NCBI GenBank assembly: GCA_023430365.1
Contig: JAEZAS010000107.1
Coordinates: 10,677-74,676 of the forward strand
Direction: 5' to 3'
Source: Planctomycetota bacterium
GTDB taxonomy: Bacteria; Planctomycetota; Planctomycetia; Pirellulales; Pirellulaceae
DNA: 64,000 nt
Below are positions 15,747 through 25,946 of the stretch, one piece after another. The notes below the pieces were generated by a model, which saw only the letters and a program-made list of their open reading frames with translations, was not told where the DNA came from and did not search any database. Position numbers and translations under genes: made by a program. Positions within the stretch are counted from its first letter, which is position 1, and each line of letters opens with the position of its first letter.

Positions 15747-17530
15747 GACGCATAGTCATCAGGAAAACGACGCACCTCTGCCCACGGGAGGTGCTGCGCT
15801 CGTTCAATCAGAAGATTAGGGCGAGTATAGGTTACGTAGAGCAAGTCTGTGGCCCGCGTCATGGCCACAAACAAAACACGTGCTCGGTTTGCCTCTTCAT
15901 CGTCTGCATCCGCTAGGTTCTCCGGTACCTCTGTAGCTTCTGCGCCAAAGAGAAATACAACGGGAAACTCCAGCCCTTTCGCTGAGTGAGCAGTCATGAC
16001 TTTGACTGAATCTTCTTCTAGATCGAAGCCCTCGCGGCCGTCCATTCCTCTTCCAAGCACAAAATGTGGAATCGAGGCGGCCTCAAGTGCCTCTGCGATC
16101 CGCTTGGTTCCGGATCGCTTTGGATATAGCACAGCTATTTCACAGTATCTTGCCCTCCGCTCAGTTACCAAACGTTTCGCCTCGCGAGCGATGAACTCGG
16201 CTTGCGCATTCCACGATTCACCCCACACAATTTGTACAGGCTCACCATGTAGCCCAAACTGTGGCAATCGGGGCTGATATGGATTGCCTTCACTGATTCC
16301 TTCCTCGCCGGAAACGTCAAACACAGTGCTGTAAGCAAATCGCCCGATCTCATCAGTATTCCGGTAATTCACATCAAGCGAGACTAATTCAATCTCTTCT
16401 TCAAATAGGTCATCCAAACGGTTCACCTGATAGATTGACTGCGCTGCGTCGACAGCAAACAGTAATCCGCCTCGCTTTCTGCGAAGCGTTGACTCGATAA
16501 ACTCAAGCCAAGACGGTCGAAAGTCTTGCCCCTCGTCAATCAAAATGGCATCGACGCTGTTTCGCGCAACGCCGTTGCGAACTGCATCCATTAACTTACG
16601 GTACTCACGTTCCCCTTTCTCTTCGTCGGTGACAAATGGGAGCCATAGCCCTAGTCTTCTTGTCCAGCTGTGGAAAGTTGATACCTGCACTTCGGAGGTT
16701 TCTGAACCGAGAAGCTGTCGAAGATAGTTGACTAGCGAGTTATTGAAGCAGAGAACTTGAATGTTCCATTCGGGGTGCATCTCCGCCAACAAACGTGCAC
16801 GCGCGGCGATAACCAGGGATTTGCCACTTCCCGCAACTCCAGACAAGACGGTCACTCCGTCACTAATTGAGCGAGCGCATTTCTCCTGCTGTGCGTCGAG
16901 TCTTATCCGCTCCAATCGTCTCTCGTCTCGTCCATCCACGGAGACATGCTTAACAATAGAAAAGTGTGTTTCGGGGTAGAGCTTATCTCGAACGAAACAC
17001 AGTTCTTCTGAAGTCAGCTGCTTTCCATTAAGCGAAAGACGGCTCTGGACGGTGCCAGCACCGAAGTCGTCCGCGCAGATAGCGACCTCCTCCGGGATAC
17101 AGCGATTCAAGTTTAGCCGGACAAAATCGGAAGACGTGATTCTCGGCAGAATGATTAATCCAGAAAGTGACCTGGACGGTGTCGCGCCGTGAAGTTGCTC
17201 ACGAATGCCTTCAAGCGATTTGCCCAGTTCTCCCAGCGGATCAACTGGGCCAGCCCCGGACACCGTCACCGAGCTAGCGGAAACGTGTGCGATGTTTTCT
17301 GGAGGCCAGTCGTAAACAGCAATCGCGAAAAGTCCGAACTCCGGTACCAAGGCTACAAATGGTGGGCGCCTCGATTCGCCGGGCGGGTTGTACCAAAGAA
17401 AGGCGTTTGGCGGCAATTGTCTCCGAAGCTCACGCTCGGTTTTAACGTGTAAATCGTTCACAGCCACGCGAGCTCCCGCAGCAGAGCGACCGACAATTGA
17501 CATCGCAAGTTGACCCGATTCAGACGACAT
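15743..17530 (-). CDS. UvrD/Rep-type helicase with a degenerate N-terminal NERD domain
   Basis: A 595-residue superfamily 1 helicase and first gene of the cassette. The motor is complete: Walker A GVAGSGKS (Lys237), LIDEGQDFRP, the SLDVNYRNTDEIG region, TAHSAKGLEFPVV and VAMTRATDLLYV. Residues 26-80 resemble a NERD domain, but the active-site positions are changed: the usual PDF is PPF (Pro57), and the Glu-x-Lys strand reads IAVYDW (Ala71, Tyr73). The domain is probably structural. No strong ribosome-binding site precedes the ATG at 17530; another Met is 9 codons in. Such helicases unwind or translocate on DNA ends in many defence systems. Confidence 0.85.
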   Translation of the reverse strand: MSSESGQLAMSIVGRSAAGARVAVNDLHVKTERELRRQLPPNAFLWYNPPGESRRPPFVALVPEFGLFAIAVYDWPPENIAHVSASSVTVSGAGPVDPLGELGKSLEGIREQLHGATPSRSLSGLIILPRITSSDFVRLNLNRCIPEEVAICADDFGAGTVQSRLSLNGKQLTSEELCFVRDKLYPETHFSIVKHVSVDGRDERRLERIRLDAQQEKCARSISDGVTVLSGVAGSGKSLVIAARARLLAEMHPEWNIQVLCFNNSLVNYLRQLLGSETSEVQVSTFHSWTRRLGLWLPFVTDEEKGEREYRKLMDAVRNGVARNSVDAILIDEGQDFRPSWLEFIESTLRRKRGGLLFAVDAAQSIYQVNRLDDLFEEEIELVSLDVNYRNTDEIGRFAYSTVFDVSGEEGISEGNPYQPRLPQFGLHGEPVQIVWGESWNAQAEFIAREAKRLVTERRARYCEIAVLYPKRSGTKRIAEALEAASIPHFVLGRGMDGREGFDLEEDSVKVMTAHSAKGLEFPVVFLFGAEATEVPENLADADDEEANRARVLFVAMTRATDLLYVTYTRPNLLIERAQHLPWAEVRRFPDDYAS

Positions 17531-17991
17531 GTCGAACAGTAGAAATTACGCAGTTGCCCACTCAAGAACCGCCATGCTACCAAACGAGCAGGGCAGAGAC
17601 AATTTCCGCCTTGCGCAGAATGTGCCCGAGCTCTGCCCGTGCAGGTCCGGTTCAACCCGTAAAAGTGATTTCTTTGGCAATGTTCGGCAGGCCCTCGAAA
17701 ATCGAATAGGCTAGTCCAACGGCATTGCGAGCTGACCAAAGAGCGCTGCCACGTGCACGCAGTGACGCGCCCCAACAGGACTTTTACAGACTTACCGACG
17801 CTGTTTACCGTAAGCGCCCCGGCCAACTGCATCCCTGACTTGAGTGCGGATTTGCCGAGGTGCACCCGGCCGAAAACGTCCGCCGTATTTGTCGCCTTTA
17901 CGCTTGCGGGAAACAAGTTTCTGCGGAGCATCGGTGAGATTGCAAACACTGAACGATGCCCTTGATGGGATGGAAATGCCACTCTCCCTGA
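17531..17991. other. Non-coding gap and likely promoter region of the five-gene cassette
   Basis: 461 bp between the end of the SIR2-HerA operon and the first gene of the cassette, both on the minus strand. A minus-strand open frame runs through it but has no protein-like character and I do not call it. I see no clear terminator or -35/-10 pair. The gap is the longest in 27 kb of co-directional genes, so the cassette probably has its own promoter here. Confidence 0.4.
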
Positions 17992-20118
17992 TTAGGTCGA
18001 CTCATCCAGACTGTTGGACTTCCCCTGCCAGTCGTCGGCAACCCCTTTCCAATTCACCTCTCCTTCGAAAGACTTCCCGTCGGCTGCTTGCCGTGTCCAC
18101 ACATTCCAGAATTCGGGATCGTCGGATTGCGGTTGGTGCTTCCTGGGAAGGTCATTCATTCTCACCAAGACCGGCAATTCAGTCGCCCAGCCAAGCAAGA
18201 TCGCGTTCTGAGAAGGAAGAGAAGGAAGTTCACGCAGCAGTCCTCGCAGATTATCTGGGACAAGCCGATGGACCAATTCTTGGTCACGATCATTGCTGAT
18301 GCGGTGAAGCAAGTACGTGTTGCACTGTGACAGCACGGTAGGAGACAGTTCTGCCGGGCGCTGGGATGAGAGCACCAGTCCCAAGCCAAACTTACGCCCT
18401 TCACGAGCAATCCGCTCAAAAACCTGACAGCACACAGATGCTGCATCGTGGTTGTCCACATCGTCCTTGTATCGCTTCACAAACGAATGTGCCTCCTCCA
18501 TCACCAGCACCGTAGGGAGGCTATGTCCATACAGTTTTCGATACCGCTGAAGAGATTCAAAAACGACTCTGGCAACGACAGCCGCAATGATGTGGACGAT
18601 CTCGGATGGCACCAACGACAGATCTAGGACGCTCACGCACCCCGTATTCGCTGCATCCCCGCCCACGTATTCTCGAAGCCATTCTTCAAGGGAAATCTCG
18701 ATACCATCACCTGCGACCGCCTTCATCCGCGTATCGGCTAAGAAAGTCCGAATACGTGCAATCAAGAACTCGAGATACTGGCTGGCATTGGCCTGCTCAG
18801 CCAAGAGTTCCAGGTGATCAGCAAACGAGGTGCCATCAAACGGAAGTGGCACGTCCTCATCCGGGCCATCAAGTGGCACGACTCCTCCCAGACCCTCTAA
18901 CACGGCCGCCAACGCCTTAACTATCGCCTCAATCTGCCCTTCGGTAAATGCCCGATAGAATTCGACAGTCTTGCCGGTACTTTTATCAACGAACGAGTTA
19001 AATGTAGCGTCTAGTGCCGCACTGATATGGCCTTGAACTTCGTCAAAATCCACTCCGACAGCGAGCGTTTTGCGTTGTTCAATATCCTCGTACACTGCCT
19101 TCAGTCTGTATCCAAACTTTGTCTCTTCCGTTTTAATTGACCCCGCCCGCAGATCCTTCTGTATCGAGGTCATTGTGTATGCGATATAGCGTCTTAGGCC
19201 CAGCAGAACCTCTTCACTTGTAGGTTCAGCCGTCGTTGCGCGGCCAGACTTGACTTCACGAAGCGCTCGCTTGAGAAGTGGACGCTGAGCTTTTGCGCTC
19301 GCTTGGGTGAATGAGCACCATTCTGCACTATTCCAAAACCACAGCGGTACCTGCAAGGGACGTTCACCGTTGACTTCAGACGGCGCGACTCTGTAGACGC
19401 GGGCATTCAGTGCCGGATTCTTGTCCCCTTTGAAGGCGCGGGAATACTCCCCGTTCGGATCAAGCACAATAAATCGAGCATTCGCTGGCTTACCGTTCTC
19501 TGGCGTGGCTTGCTCAAGCGACCAGCGGATCAGTCCGGCCACGGAACACGATTTTCCACTGCCGGTGTTGCCGAGAACGGCTAAATGACGCCCGAAGAGA
19601 CGATCCGGATCGACCCGCACTTCTGCGTTGCCGGCAAGTGGACTCGTGCCGATCTTGACCCTTCGGCGCTCACCTGATTCAACAATCGAGTGAAGCTGCA
19701 CATCCGTAGGAAGCACGACGCCAGTGCCAACAGATGGCAATGCGTCTGCCCCTCTGCGAAACGTGTAGCTCTCTGCTCCATGTCGTGCTTTGACCTTTCG
19801 AAGGGTCCCGAGAGGGTTCAAACTCATCTTCCGCAGAGGATAGGGCAGATCGATTAAACCAAAGTCTTGCATGCCGCGCCGCTTCGGAAATGCCGATCGT
19901 TCGATTGTCAGCCACTCGATCTGACCGACCAGGAAACCGTCATCAACCGGAATCAGAACATAGCTGTTCACACGAGGAAATGGGCGGGGGCCACCTGCGT
20001 TGAGAGCCACTGACTCCGGAGCTTCAATGTCGAGAACCACCTTGATTTCGTCGGGTGACACGAAATCAACCGTTCCAATACGAAGACTCTCTGCATGCTG
20101 AAACGGCGGTTGCGTCAT
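17992..20118 (-). CDS. herA: HerA-family ATPase of a SIR2-HerA defence pair
   Basis: A 708-residue hexameric DNA-translocase-type ATPase. It has an N-terminal HAS-barrel-like region, Walker A LGNTGSGKS (Lys189), VLDPNGEY, Walker B VLVMEEAHSF, and the arginine-finger region SSQRPAELSPTVLSQCNTYLLHRI. Length and motifs fit the DUF87 HerA family. It starts 4 bp inside the SIR2 gene. SIR2-HerA pairs are known anti-phage systems in which the two proteins form a large complex that degrades NAD+ and, in some cases, DNA. Its place at the end of a restriction-modification operon is unusual and may provide back-up defence. Confidence 0.9.
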   Translation of the reverse strand: MTQPPFQHAESLRIGTVDFVSPDEIKVVLDIEAPESVALNAGGPRPFPRVNSYVLIPVDDGFLVGQIEWLTIERSAFPKRRGMQDFGLIDLPYPLRKMSLNPLGTLRKVKARHGAESYTFRRGADALPSVGTGVVLPTDVQLHSIVESGERRRVKIGTSPLAGNAEVRVDPDRLFGRHLAVLGNTGSGKSCSVAGLIRWSLEQATPENGKPANARFIVLDPNGEYSRAFKGDKNPALNARVYRVAPSEVNGERPLQVPLWFWNSAEWCSFTQASAKAQRPLLKRALREVKSGRATTAEPTSEEVLLGLRRYIAYTMTSIQKDLRAGSIKTEETKFGYRLKAVYEDIEQRKTLAVGVDFDEVQGHISAALDATFNSFVDKSTGKTVEFYRAFTEGQIEAIVKALAAVLEGLGGVVPLDGPDEDVPLPFDGTSFADHLELLAEQANASQYLEFLIARIRTFLADTRMKAVAGDGIEISLEEWLREYVGGDAANTGCVSVLDLSLVPSEIVHIIAAVVARVVFESLQRYRKLYGHSLPTVLVMEEAHSFVKRYKDDVDNHDAASVCCQVFERIAREGRKFGLGLVLSSQRPAELSPTVLSQCNTYLLHRISNDRDQELVHRLVPDNLRGLLRELPSLPSQNAILLGWATELPVLVRMNDLPRKHQPQSDDPEFWNVWTRQAADGKSFEGEVNWKGVADDWQGKSNSLDEST

Positions 20119-21566
20119 TGTTCGAGACCTTCCTCAGCAGATGGCGTCTTCGCATCAGCGGCCGGTTGAGCTTGAGTCGCCCCCCACCGTGCCTTCAGCA
20201 GTTCCGCCATTCGGAACGTCGTGCGGTCGATGGCGGGCTTCGGCAGGTAGTAATCTACAAGTGTCCCGAAATCTCCAAGATGAGTGCCGATTAGGAGCGA
20301 GACTTGCGCGTGCCGTCCGAGCCGCGTGTATGTCTGCATGATGCGGCCCAATGGGTCGCTGTGTGAAATCACAACAAGATGCGTCGAGGGAATCGTCAGC
20401 ATGTCTTCGATGACGCGGTTGATATGTTCATCACCGAAGCTATACCCGAATGTAACAAGCGTACTGTTGGGGCGGCAGACGGCGGCCGCGAAGTCACGAA
20501 ACAGTTCGACATACGGATAGGCAGCGGTTTCCCGGTCCTTTGCTGCGTTGGGATAGATCATCAGTTGCAGTGCGTCAACGCCATGCAATCCTGGGGCCGT
20601 AAGATATGGCGTAACGCTTTCGGCACCAAACGGTACATTCACTCTCCGGATGTTCCGAGCTGCGTCCACCCAGTCCACCGAGCCGTGGAGCTTCGTGAAA
20701 CGAGCGACCCCTTCTAGATATCGTGGCTCTCCGCGAATGCCCGGCGGATTGTAGTGCATATCAATGTCGAGCCGAGATGAACGGAAGATTGGGGCAAGCG
20801 TGCCGACAAACCGGTCCAGAAGGTGAAGCCCGGCAACTTCTGCTCCCAATTCAATGAAGCGGTCGTAGTTTGTTGTGAAGATTTGCAGCCGGTCGCGCGT
20901 CCCGGTTCGACTTGCAAAGCTCATCAGAAAACTGACCAGGTAGTTGAGGGAGATCTCAAGCTTTTCCTGTGCCGCCGAAATTACGCCCCTTTCACCCTCA
21001 AGGATCGACTTTGCGAATTTGTCGAGCACAGTAACCAGCTCCCCCTTTAGGGATGTCGCCTTTGCTTTCAGCGCTTCATCGTTTCTTGCGACAATCTCCA
21101 ATCCGCGAAGCAAGTCGTTGGCGACCCGAAACTGGTCCTCGATGTTCCCCTCAGCACGCCCTGCCGCATCAGCCGAGCGCTTTGCTTCCGCATCTATTTC
21201 ATCGGCGTAATGACTCAACGTCGCCTGGCCCATACCAGGAAGGCCCTTGCCGGCGGCCATCCAATGAAGGGCGTGAGTGAGGCCCGAGCCGACGAGTAGC
21301 GAAAAGTGTTCAGATTGGAACAGTGCGGTCAGCCACGGTTCAATCCTCGGGCGAAGCTTGTCCGGGCCAACAGACTCTTCCTTTGTGAGCCAAGAACAGC
21401 TACTGCCTTCAGCCAAGCGGAAGGCAACTTCCTCTCCACTCGCCTCATTATCTTTCCTGAGAACAATCGGTGCTTTGTCGTCCCGGCATTTGAGGATTTG
21501 GTCGTCTTTTCGCGACTCGCCCTCGGTTGCTGCGCCGGTCTCATTGTCTGTTGTCTCCTTACTCAT
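20115..21566 (-). CDS. SIR2-domain NADase of a SIR2-HerA defence pair
   Basis: A 483-residue protein with about 80 residues of N-terminal extension, then a SIR2 fold: LLVGSGLTHAL (nucleotide loop), FTTNYDRFIE, TKLHGSVDW (the His of the active site) and VTFGYSFGDEHINRVI. In phage defence such SIR2 domains hydrolyse NAD+ to stop growth of infected cells. It overlaps the end of the DUF2130 gene by 8 bp and the start of the HerA gene by 4 bp, so the three are translationally linked. No zinc-finger typical of deacetylase sirtuins is seen, which agrees with an NADase role. Confidence 0.88.
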   Translation of the reverse strand: MSKETTDNETGAATEGESRKDDQILKCRDDKAPIVLRKDNEASGEEVAFRLAEGSSCSWLTKEESVGPDKLRPRIEPWLTALFQSEHFSLLVGSGLTHALHWMAAGKGLPGMGQATLSHYADEIDAEAKRSADAAGRAEGNIEDQFRVANDLLRGLEIVARNDEALKAKATSLKGELVTVLDKFAKSILEGERGVISAAQEKLEISLNYLVSFLMSFASRTGTRDRLQIFTTNYDRFIELGAEVAGLHLLDRFVGTLAPIFRSSRLDIDMHYNPPGIRGEPRYLEGVARFTKLHGSVDWVDAARNIRRVNVPFGAESVTPYLTAPGLHGVDALQLMIYPNAAKDRETAAYPYVELFRDFAAAVCRPNSTLVTFGYSFGDEHINRVIEDMLTIPSTHLVVISHSDPLGRIMQTYTRLGRHAQVSLLIGTHLGDFGTLVDYYLPKPAIDRTTFRMAELLKARWGATQAQPAADAKTPSAEEGLEQ

Positions 21567-22839
21567 TTGCGCCGCTCCCTTCGAGCAGTTTTATTTCCAA
21601 GCCTTCAATTTCCTGAAGCGTCCTTCCGGCGATACCCTGAAGGTCGCCGTACATTCCGGCCGTGGATTCGATCGCCGTGCGGAGTTGCTCTTCCCGTTTG
21701 GCCCAGAGTCGCGTCATTGTCTTTCGCTCTTTTTCCAGGTCTTCCATCATGTCCGAGAACTTCTCCACGATGGCCTGGATGCGATGCCTGAAGCGCGGAC
21801 CGGTCAGGTACTGGTAAATCAACTCCATCTTAGTCTGTTGGCCTTCGCTGGCTTGCCGTACAAGCGATAGCTCAATCAGCGTGTGCCGAAGCGCAATTGC
21901 CACCGGGATCACGTTCCGGGGAGAAGTGACCCAGATCCCTTCCACGAAATCGAAAGTCTCCACGTCCTTCGGTAGAGCCTGGGAGACGATAACGGCAAGT
22001 TCCGCCTTTGCCGTTCGCTGGTCTTCGCGAAGTTTAGCCAGCCAGCCATCGCTCCAATTCTTCGTTCGTTTGGATTCCCACAGAATCGTTCCGCATACTT
22101 GCTGCAATGGGCCGCAGACCCGGTGAAGGGCGTCGCCTCCATGCTCACCCTTTGGCACCGGTTCAACAACATCTCTCGGGAATTTGAGTCGGAGTGTTCC
22201 TTCGAGTTCAAGCTCCTGCACTTCGCCCTGGAGCTGCTGGGAACCTTGTTCGGCCCTGCGTTTCAACTCTTCAATCTGCTTCTGCATTGAGACAATCGTC
22301 TGTTCTTTCTCAGCAACCTTGAGCTTTAGCCCCTCTTCCGCATCAAGCTTGGCCTTCTCGCGAACGGTCGCAAGGGACTCTTGGACCCGCTTTTCAATGG
22401 TGAGATCCATTTCCCGCTGAGCGTCATCGAGTTCCCGCTGCTTGCGGATCAACTCGGCCTGCGCCTTCTGGGCTTCGGCGAGCTTCTCGTCCCGCTGTTT
22501 CAGCACTTCTTGCAGATCAGCCAGCTCCTTGGCTTTGGATTCGATGTCCGTAGCCAGAAGCTGCTTGGCCTTCTTGGCCTCTTCAGCCACGATGGTAGCC
22601 CGCTCGTCCTTGAGCTTCTTGGCGACCTCTTCATCAATTGCGTCTTTTGCCTTCGCGAGAGCTGTTTGCTGCTCTTTGATGACAGCTTCACGCCTCGCGA
22701 CTTCGGTTTCCTTCTCGGAAAGCCGTTTTTCATACTGCTCGCGCGTTGCCTCCAACAATGGCGCAGCGAGGGACTCCGTGAGTTTGATCTCGGTTCGGCA
22801 GTGCGGGCAGGTGATGGTGGGGTCAATCATGTTGCTCAC
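21559..22839 (-). CDS. DUF2130 protein: zinc ribbon, coiled coil and C-terminal conserved domain
   Basis: About 426 residues. I place the start at GTG 22839, which has GAGGAG six bases upstream and leads into VSNMIDPTITCPHC; longer frames upstream lie in the Res gene. The order is a single CPHC zinc-ribbon half, a long Glu/Lys/Ala-rich coiled coil (residues about 30-210), then the DUF2130 core (GTILWESKRTKNWSDGWLAKLREDQR), whose ESKRT resembles a nuclease-like strand. DUF2130 proteins are often found beside restriction genes; their biochemical role is unknown to me. It lies 17 bp after Res and overlaps SIR2 by 8 bp. Confidence 0.85.
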   Translation of the reverse strand: MSNMIDPTITCPHCRTEIKLTESLAAPLLEATREQYEKRLSEKETEVARREAVIKEQQTALAKAKDAIDEEVAKKLKDERATIVAEEAKKAKQLLATDIESKAKELADLQEVLKQRDEKLAEAQKAQAELIRKQRELDDAQREMDLTIEKRVQESLATVREKAKLDAEEGLKLKVAEKEQTIVSMQKQIEELKRRAEQGSQQLQGEVQELELEGTLRLKFPRDVVEPVPKGEHGGDALHRVCGPLQQVCGTILWESKRTKNWSDGWLAKLREDQRTAKAELAVIVSQALPKDVETFDFVEGIWVTSPRNVIPVAIALRHTLIELSLVRQASEGQQTKMELIYQYLTGPRFRHRIQAIVEKFSDMMEDLEKERKTMTRLWAKREEQLRTAIESTAGMYGDLQGIAGRTLQEIEGLEIKLLEGSGANE

Positions 22840-22856
22840 GCGGGTCTCCTCTCCGC

Positions 22857-25800
22857 TTATTTCACGAGTTCCATCAGCTTCCCGTAGCTGTTCACAACGT
22901 CGTACTTCACCTGGTCCGACGTAATCTTCCGGAAGAACTTCCGGGCACACTCAATTTTCGATTCTTCGATCTTCCGGAGTTCCATCGACGACATGGAGCC
23001 TTTGGTTTCGGCAATGAAGTAGATGTGCTTGACCTTCCCTTCCTGAAAGGCGATGGCCCAGTCCGGGTTGTAGTTCCCGACCGGGGTCGGGATGAAGAAG
23101 CTCCTGGGAAGTTTGGCGTAGACTACGACTTCCACGCTGCTGTCCAGCTCCCGGACAAACTCCCGTTCGTTCTTCGAGTCAGTGAAGACATACTCGTAGA
23201 CGTGGCGGCTGACGGGAATCGCCTTGCTGAAGTCTTCCTTGGGCTTCTCGCGGGTGAAGATGTCGCTCCCGTAGCGTTCATCCACCATGTCGTAAGTCAG
23301 GTGCTCGACAATGACGGTGGCCTTCTGCTCGTTGATGAGCCGAGCGGCTTTGGCGAGGAAGTCTTCCGGGTTCACCTTATATTGGCTAAACGTCGGGCCG
23401 CTGACGCCCTGGAGTATCCTGGCAATCGTGCGGCGGGTCAGTTGCGCATCCTCGGCGAGCTTTCCGACCAGATCGTATTCGACCGCCGAATGAATGGACG
23501 CCTTGTGCGTGTCGGTGGTCGTTTCCTGAAGCTCGAATGCGTCGCCCTGTTTCATTTCGTCATAGCTGGCCGAATCCTTCTGTTCGCCACGATGAATCGT
23601 ATATTGGAGCGGAGAGACGCTCAGTTCCTTGTCCAAGGTCCGAACGCACTTTTCGACGAGTTCCGGCGTGTCGAAGTGAACGGTGTAAGCCGCCTTCCGG
23701 TTGATCCGGTTCCATAGCTCCTGGAATTCCTTCTTCTGGAAGTTCGAGCTGAGCGGATTCGACTTGACTTTGCGGTCATCTTCGATTTCCGGCATTTGGG
23801 CGTCACTGAACACGCTGTCGATCAAGGCAAAGACCTGCTCGGCGTGCGGGACGAGTTCTTCTGGAAGCGGTGCAAGTTGCTCTTCCTTCTTGGCGTCGTG
23901 ATAGGCTTGCGAAATCCGGTCGCCGTCGTCGGTGTAGTCGTTTTTGACGAGGTAGCGGTAAATCTGCTTGGCCAGTTGGGGTGTGACCGGAATGTCGCCG
24001 GCAGGCGTCTTGAGCACCTTTCCGGTGAAATACTCTTCGTCCGCAAGTCGGGGACGTGCCGAAAGCGATTCGCTGATGTCCTTCTGTAACGCGGAAACGA
24101 AGTCCTGGTAGCTTTCGCTGGCCACGACCGTAAGGACGTTTGTTTGGTGTACGGTAGCCGGATCGTCCATCCGCTCACCGCGTTGATTGACCGAGAGTCG
24201 CATTCCGCGCCCGACCTCTTGCCGTCTGGAAATCGTGTTGTCGCTGTGTTTCAAGGTGCAGATGACGAACACGTTCGGATTGTCCCAGCCTTCCCGAAGG
24301 GCGGAGTGCGAGAAGATAAAACGAACCGGTTCCTCAAAGGACAAGAGCCGTTCCTTGTCTTTGAGAATCAGGTCGTAGGCGTCCACGTCGTCGGTCTCTC
24401 CGGCGGTTTCTCCCCGCGTCTTGAACGAGGGGTCAACCAGGCGATTGGTTCGCTTGTCGATAGAGAAGTAGCCGTTGTGTGTCTTCCCGACCGGAATTCC
24501 TTTCAGGTAGCGGTCGTACTCATCGCCAAAGAGGGTCAACATCTCCTGCATTTGGGCTTGGTACTCTTCCTCGAAAATCTGGGCGTATTCCCCCGGCTGT
24601 TCACCGCTTTCGTCGTATTGGCGGTACTTGGCCACTTCGTCGATGAAGAAAAGTGTGAGCACCTTAATCCCCTGGCCGAAAAGCACCTGCTCTTTCTCAA
24701 AGTGGGCGCGAATCGCTTCCCGGATCTGGATGCGGCGAAGGGCCATTTCATTCACGTCGCCCGTCGCTTCCCCCGCCTGAAGCTCGACGCCATTTGAGAA
24801 GCTCACGGAATCCTTGGTGGCGTCGATGTCCGAAATGACAAAGCCTCGGTATTGCTCCAGACCGCCGGATAGATCGAAGAGGTTGTCGTTCTTCCCGAGG
24901 TTTCGATGGACCCGCTTGATGCCGCTGGTCTGCTTGATTTCCAATTCCACCTTGGCCGTCGGCGGCTTGCTGGTCGAGATCTGAATCCCGCCCACGTAGA
25001 GATAGGCGTTTGTGCCCGTGAGGCCCTTCACGGAGATGCCGCGCACGGAGATTTTCTTGACGAGCTTCTGGTTGTAAGCGTCCAGCGCATCGAGGCGGTG
25101 AACCTTGTTGTGCTCGGTCTTGTGCGTGGCCGAATATCGAAGAATCATCAGCGGGTTGAACTTGGCGAGCGATTCAATCGTCTTCTTTCCTTCCATCTTC
25201 TGCGGTTCATCCAGAATCAGGATCGGGCGATTGGCTTGAATTACGTCGATGGGCTTCCGTGATTGGAAGTCATCCAACTCCTCGTAGATGCGACGAGCAT
25301 CCTTCCCGGTGGCGTTAAACGCCTGGACGTTGATGATCATCACGTTAATGCCGGCATCCGACGAGAAGCTCTCGATTTCGTGCAGGCTCTTCGAGTTGTA
25401 GATGAACACCCTGGCTCGCTTGCCATACTCTTCCAAGAAGTGCTCAGCCGTGATCTCGAATGACTTCTTGACTCCTTCCCGGATGGCGATGCTGGGAACC
25501 ACCACGATGAACTTGCTCCAGCCGAAGCGATGGTGGAGTTCAAACATCGTCTTGATGTAGCAGTAAGTCTTCCCTGTTCCCGTCTCCATCTCGATGTCGA
25601 GGTTGATCGGACTGGCCTTGGTGCTGGCCAGAGCCGTGGACAACGGAAGGTTTTGCCGGCGCTGCACGGCCTGGATGTTTTCTAGCAACCGCTGTGGCGG
25701 GAGCGCTAGATCTGTGTTCTTGAAACCGCTCAATTCCTCAATCGGTTCCATGCGAAGTTGACGTTCGCCCTCCGGAGCACGTCCGGGGTCGACTCGGTAC

Positions 25801-25895
25801 TGGATTCCGACCGACTTCGGCTGCCCGGCGAAGCAGTCCGCGACCGCCTCAACGGCGGCTGACTGATAAGCTTGTTTCTTAAATTGCAGTTTCAT
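22857..25895 (-). CDS. Type III-like restriction subunit Res (helicase-nuclease)
   Basis: A 1012-residue superfamily 2 helicase: Walker [10 protein letters not shown] (Lys109), DEAD-type box LILDEPQ, motif III RYSATHK, the [23 protein letters not shown] motif VI region, and a C-terminal PD-(D/E)XK endonuclease (NPDW, then FIAETKG). This is the usual build of type III Res proteins, which translocate and cut when two unmethylated sites are met. It follows Mod by 51 bp and is preceded by AGGA close to the ATG. Confidence 0.9.
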   Translation of the reverse strand: MKLQFKKQAYQSAAVEAVADCFAGQPKSVGIQYRVDPGRAPEGERQLRMEPIEELSGFKNTDLALPPQRLLENIQAVQRRQNLPLSTALASTKASPINLDIEMETGTGKTYCYIKTMFELHHRFGWSKFIVVVPSIAIREGVKKSFEITAEHFLEEYGKRARVFIYNSKSLHEIESFSSDAGINVMIINVQAFNATGKDARRIYEELDDFQSRKPIDVIQANRPILILDEPQKMEGKKTIESLAKFNPLMILRYSATHKTEHNKVHRLDALDAYNQKLVKKISVRGISVKGLTGTNAYLYVGGIQISTSKPPTAKVELEIKQTSGIKRVHRNLGKNDNLFDLSGGLEQYRGFVISDIDATKDSVSFSNGVELQAGEATGDVNEMALRRIQIREAIRAHFEKEQVLFGQGIKVLTLFFIDEVAKYRQYDESGEQPGEYAQIFEEEYQAQMQEMLTLFGDEYDRYLKGIPVGKTHNGYFSIDKRTNRLVDPSFKTRGETAGETDDVDAYDLILKDKERLLSFEEPVRFIFSHSALREGWDNPNVFVICTLKHSDNTISRRQEVGRGMRLSVNQRGERMDDPATVHQTNVLTVVASESYQDFVSALQKDISESLSARPRLADEEYFTGKVLKTPAGDIPVTPQLAKQIYRYLVKNDYTDDGDRISQAYHDAKKEEQLAPLPEELVPHAEQVFALIDSVFSDAQMPEIEDDRKVKSNPLSSNFQKKEFQELWNRINRKAAYTVHFDTPELVEKCVRTLDKELSVSPLQYTIHRGEQKDSASYDEMKQGDAFELQETTTDTHKASIHSAVEYDLVGKLAEDAQLTRRTIARILQGVSGPTFSQYKVNPEDFLAKAARLINEQKATVIVEHLTYDMVDERYGSDIFTREKPKEDFSKAIPVSRHVYEYVFTDSKNEREFVRELDSSVEVVVYAKLPRSFFIPTPVGNYNPDWAIAFQEGKVKHIYFIAETKGSMSSMELRKIEESKIECARKFFRKITSDQVKYDVVNSYGKLMELVK

Positions 25896-25946
25896 CCGTC
25901 CTGCTCCTGCTCGCGGGCTTCTTCAACTCCCTAGCCTTCCCTTTGC

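Noticed and set aside
17458..17982. 174-codon minus-strand open frame in the gap before the helicase gene
   Set aside because: Cys/Arg/Ser-rich composition without motif or ribosome-binding site; it overlaps the helicase start in another frame.
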